From NCBI RefSeq assembly GCF_001423295.1, contig NZ_LMNG01000014.1, forward strand, positions 2,755 through 44,412: 41,658 bases of DNA. Reading direction: 5' to 3'. The translations under genes and the position numbers were made by a program. The notes below the pieces were generated by a model, which did no database searches, was not told where the DNA came from, and saw only the letters and a program-made list of their open reading frames with translations. This document shows positions 39,804 through 41,658 of the stretch, piece by piece (the stretch's first letter is position 1; every line of letters starts with the position of its first letter). Source of the stretch: Methylobacterium sp. Leaf112. Lineage in GTDB: Bacteria; Pseudomonadota; Alphaproteobacteria; Rhizobiales; Beijerinckiaceae.

Positions 39804-40563
39804 TAGGATCGTCGCGCGCCCCGGCCTCGTGAAGGCCGATTCCACGATCTGGCCATGCGACGGCAAAGGAGTTAGATGCGTTGCGAGGCTAAATCAATCC
39901 GATCAATGCCCTATCGATTTGCAAAGAATCGGCTGAATGGGGAAGAATATTTCTTATGATCGCGCTTCTGTCGTGCGGGATTAATTCGATGCGTGAGACG
40001 TGAACTATTGTAGCCTCGACGCAGTGTGGCTGTGCTTGTGGGGTGGTGTCGCGTACGGGGTCGCCTGGCCTCGGCTCCACCGGCCTCGGATCGATCGGAG
40101 ACCTGCCGCGCGGCTGTCCCGGCGCGGGCGTGCGTGGCTTCGGGCCGGCCCGGGGCCGGTCCTCCCGGCGGGTTCGCGGGCTGCTTCTCCGGTCTCCGGC
40201 CCGGGAAGGATCGCCCCTGTGCAGGTGCGGATCGATTTTTATGATGCGGGGAAGATCACGATCCCCTAGTGATCAGCTTCCGCATGAATCTGGACTCAAT
40301 TTCTGATACATAAGTTCGATGACGCGCAACTTTCGCCGCGATGATGATTTAACGAGATCCGGTCCAATAGCGGTGAGCGATCCGTGTGTCCTTCGGTCGT
40401 GGGCCGGAGGAACGTCTTGTCCGTGCCGCAATCATCGGCCGGGCGTCCGCCAGTGGTTTGGGGGCGGTCGGTGCTATCGCCGGCTGGCCGCTCGATTGGA
40501 TCTCATCCGCGCGGCGAAGGATTCTCAGCACCGTGTGCGGGAATTTTCCGGAATGACGTGTTG
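39804..40563. promoter_or_regulatory. Long intergenic region between porin and AraC-family regulator
   Basis: About 760 bp. The first part (39860-40020) and about 40250-40360 are clearly more AT-rich than the rest and probably hold the divergent promoters. Short dyads seen are GATCAC/GTGATC (40254-40259 with 40269-40274) and CGATT/AATCG near 39921. I see no convincing gene; small open frames here lack supporting codon bias. Confidence 0.4.
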
Positions 40564-41526
40564 ATGCGGACGGTGCTCACGACGGAAACCATCGCGCCGC
40601 ATCTGAGGTTTCGGCTGTGGCAGGAGATGCTCCTCGACCGCATCGGTCCGGTCGAGCAGAAACAGATCGACGATCGGCCGTTCCAGGGACGGATCGAGAC
40701 CGCCGATGTCGGGGACATTCGGATCACCCGGGTCGCCGAGAGCGGGCTGCGGACCGAGGTGACGCCGGCGACGCTGCGACGGCGGGACGACGCCGGGACG
40801 GTGTTCGTCCTGATCCAGCTCGCGGGCCGGTCGAAGAGTTCGCAGGATGGCCGCGACGCGGTGCAGGGGCCCGGCGACATCATGGTGCTCGGCGGGCGAC
40901 CCAACGTCCACCTGTCGAGCCACACGGATCGGTCGCTCGTCCTGGAGTTGCCGCGGGAGCGCCTCGAAGACTTTCTCGGCCCGACGAAGGTCTACACGGC
41001 TTTTCCGGTCGGGCCGACATCGCCGGGCGCCCTGCTGGCCGCGAATTTCTTCCAAGGCCTGTCGGAGATGACCGACGATCTCGCCCCCGAGACGGCCGGT
41101 CGCCTCTCCAAGATCGGCGTCGATCTCATCGTGGCGAGCCTGGCCGAACGTCTCGCACAGGAATTGCCGCAGGATCTCTACGGCACCGTCATCATCCAGC
41201 GCGCCAAGGCCTACGTGGAGGAGAATCTCGCGGATCCGACCCTCGACCCCCGCCAGCTCGCCGCCGCGATGGGCCTCTCCCTGCGCCGGCTGCAGGAGCT
41301 GTTCCACAGGCAGGGGCAGCACATCTCGGACTGGATCTGGGAGCGCCGGCTCAGGGCCGCCGGACAGCGCTTGAGCGATTCCGCCTGCGGCCACCTCGCC
41401 ATCGCGGTGATCGCGTATGGCTGCGGTTTCTCCAATTCCGCCCATTTCAGCCGTCGCTTCAAGGACCGCTTCGGCCTGACGCCGCGCGAGTATCGCTCCG
41501 CCGCCCTGGGGGTCCCGACCCCGTGA
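40564..41526 (+). CDS. AraC-family transcriptional regulator
   Basis: 320 residues from the ATG at 40564; upstream in-frame extension is probably non-coding. The N-terminal half resembles the AraC-binding-like domain of the XylS/FeaR type (RFRLWQEMLLDRIGP, then a beta-rich sensor region). The C-terminal ~100 residues carry two helix-turn-helices: DPRQLAAAMGLSLRRLQELF and AVIAYGCGFSNSAHFSRRFK, followed by FGLTPREYR. It likely responds to a small aromatic or metabolite ligand, but its target is unknown. It stands between the porin leader and the insertion sequence. Confidence 0.85.
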   Translation: MRTVLTTETIAPHLRFRLWQEMLLDRIGPVEQKQIDDRPFQGRIETADVGDIRITRVAESGLRTEVTPATLRRRDDAGTVFVLIQLAGRSKSSQDGRDAVQGPGDIMVLGGRPNVHLSSHTDRSLVLELPRERLEDFLGPTKVYTAFPVGPTSPGALLAANFFQGLSEMTDDLAPETAGRLSKIGVDLIVASLAERLAQELPQDLYGTVIIQRAKAYVEENLADPTLDPRQLAAAMGLSLRRLQELFHRQGQHISDWIWERRLRAAGQRLSDSACGHLAIAVIAYGCGFSNSAHFSRRFKDRFGLTPREYRSAALGVPTP

Positions 41527-41559
41527 GGCCCCGGCGCGGCCCGCAAGGCCCGTCGCGTA

Positions 41560-41658
41560 CTAGGCTCCTGACCCATAAATTTGGCTTGTCAGGAGTGTCC
41601 GTGATTCCTTTGTGACGAAGGAGGATCGGATGGACGAGTTTTGGCTGACGGACGCACA
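41560..41658 (+). mobile_element. Left end of an IS5-family insertion sequence (cut by window edge)
   Basis: From about 41560 a CTAG (a typical IS5-type target) is followed by an end sequence starting GGCTCCTGACCCATAAATTT. It contains an internal 8-bp dyad (CTCCTGAC/GTCAGGAG, 41565-41595), then the transposase start. The right end is outside the window. Confidence 0.7.
41630..41658 (+). CDS. IS5-family transposase, N-terminal fragment
   Basis: ATG at 41630 with GAAGGAGG 6 nt upstream. The nine readable residues, MDEFWLTDA, match the well-known start of IS5-family (IS427/IS1031-type) transposases. It is cut by the window edge. Confidence 0.7.

Noticed and set aside
39889..40269. Small open frames between porin and regulator
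   Set aside because: They lack a ribosome-binding site and codon bias, overlap each other, and lie in AT-rich presumed promoter sequence.

Overview
The window is very GC-rich chromosomal DNA. Its markers point to an alphaproteobacterium of the order Hyphomicrobiales, most likely Methylobacterium or a close relative. These markers are a Porin_2-type porin, an Omp25-like/OprB fusion porin, two LexA boxes of the alphaproteobacterial type (GAAC-N7-GAAC), a DUF6894 protein, a DUF2188 protein and a palindromic intergenic repeat of the type seen in that group. The genus is inferred from family content; no rRNA or tRNA gene is present to confirm it. No CRISPR array, prophage or replication origin was seen. 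The only mobile element is the left end of an IS5-family insertion sequence at the right edge.

Layout. 1-8.7 kb is a dense run of small membrane, exported or lipoprotein genes, mostly of unknown function and mostly overlapping or closely spaced. It includes an HD-type phosphohydrolase and a WG-repeat protein. 8.7-11.0 kb is a three-gene operon equivalent to enterobacterial yjfL-yjfM-yjfC (DUF350, DUF1190, glutathionylspermidine-synthase-like ATP-grasp enzyme), preceded by a 17-codon overlapping leader ORF. At 11.2 kb is dps, followed by a strong terminator. 11.9-18.1 kb (minus) is a complete tripartite heavy-metal-type RND efflux system: adaptor, CzcA/CusA pump and NodT-type outer-membrane factor. 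18.3-21.6 kb holds a fusion porin divergent from a MetA-pathway-type outer-membrane protein. 21.6-23.9 kb (minus) is a rhodanese and YeeE/YedE sulfur-transport pair joined by a GTGA overlap.

24.2-30.1 kb is the most interesting stretch. A spore-photoproduct-lyase-like radical SAM gene is followed on the same strand by two small genes. The first of these (DUF6894) has a sigma70-like promoter with a perfect LexA box directly downstream of the -10. Further right is dinB (DNA polymerase IV) with its own perfect LexA box. Between them lie a DUF3829-like exported protein and a zinc-ribbon/coiled-coil membrane protein. Together this looks like a DNA-damage neighbourhood with an undescribed SOS-controlled small gene.

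30.1-35.1 kb carries an orphan sulfonate-type binding protein, a PP2C phosphatase/Ser-Thr kinase/membrane-anchor fusion, a formate/nitrite channel and a DUF2188 protein. 35.2-37.4 kb is a nitroreductase and an acyl-CoA synthetase. 37.5-39.8 kb has a small exported protein and a Porin_2 porin with a 17-bp tandem array in its leader. The window ends with an AraC-family regulator and the IS5 end. Short tandem arrays (12-33 bp periods) occur at six places, several inside genes or at gene boundaries.
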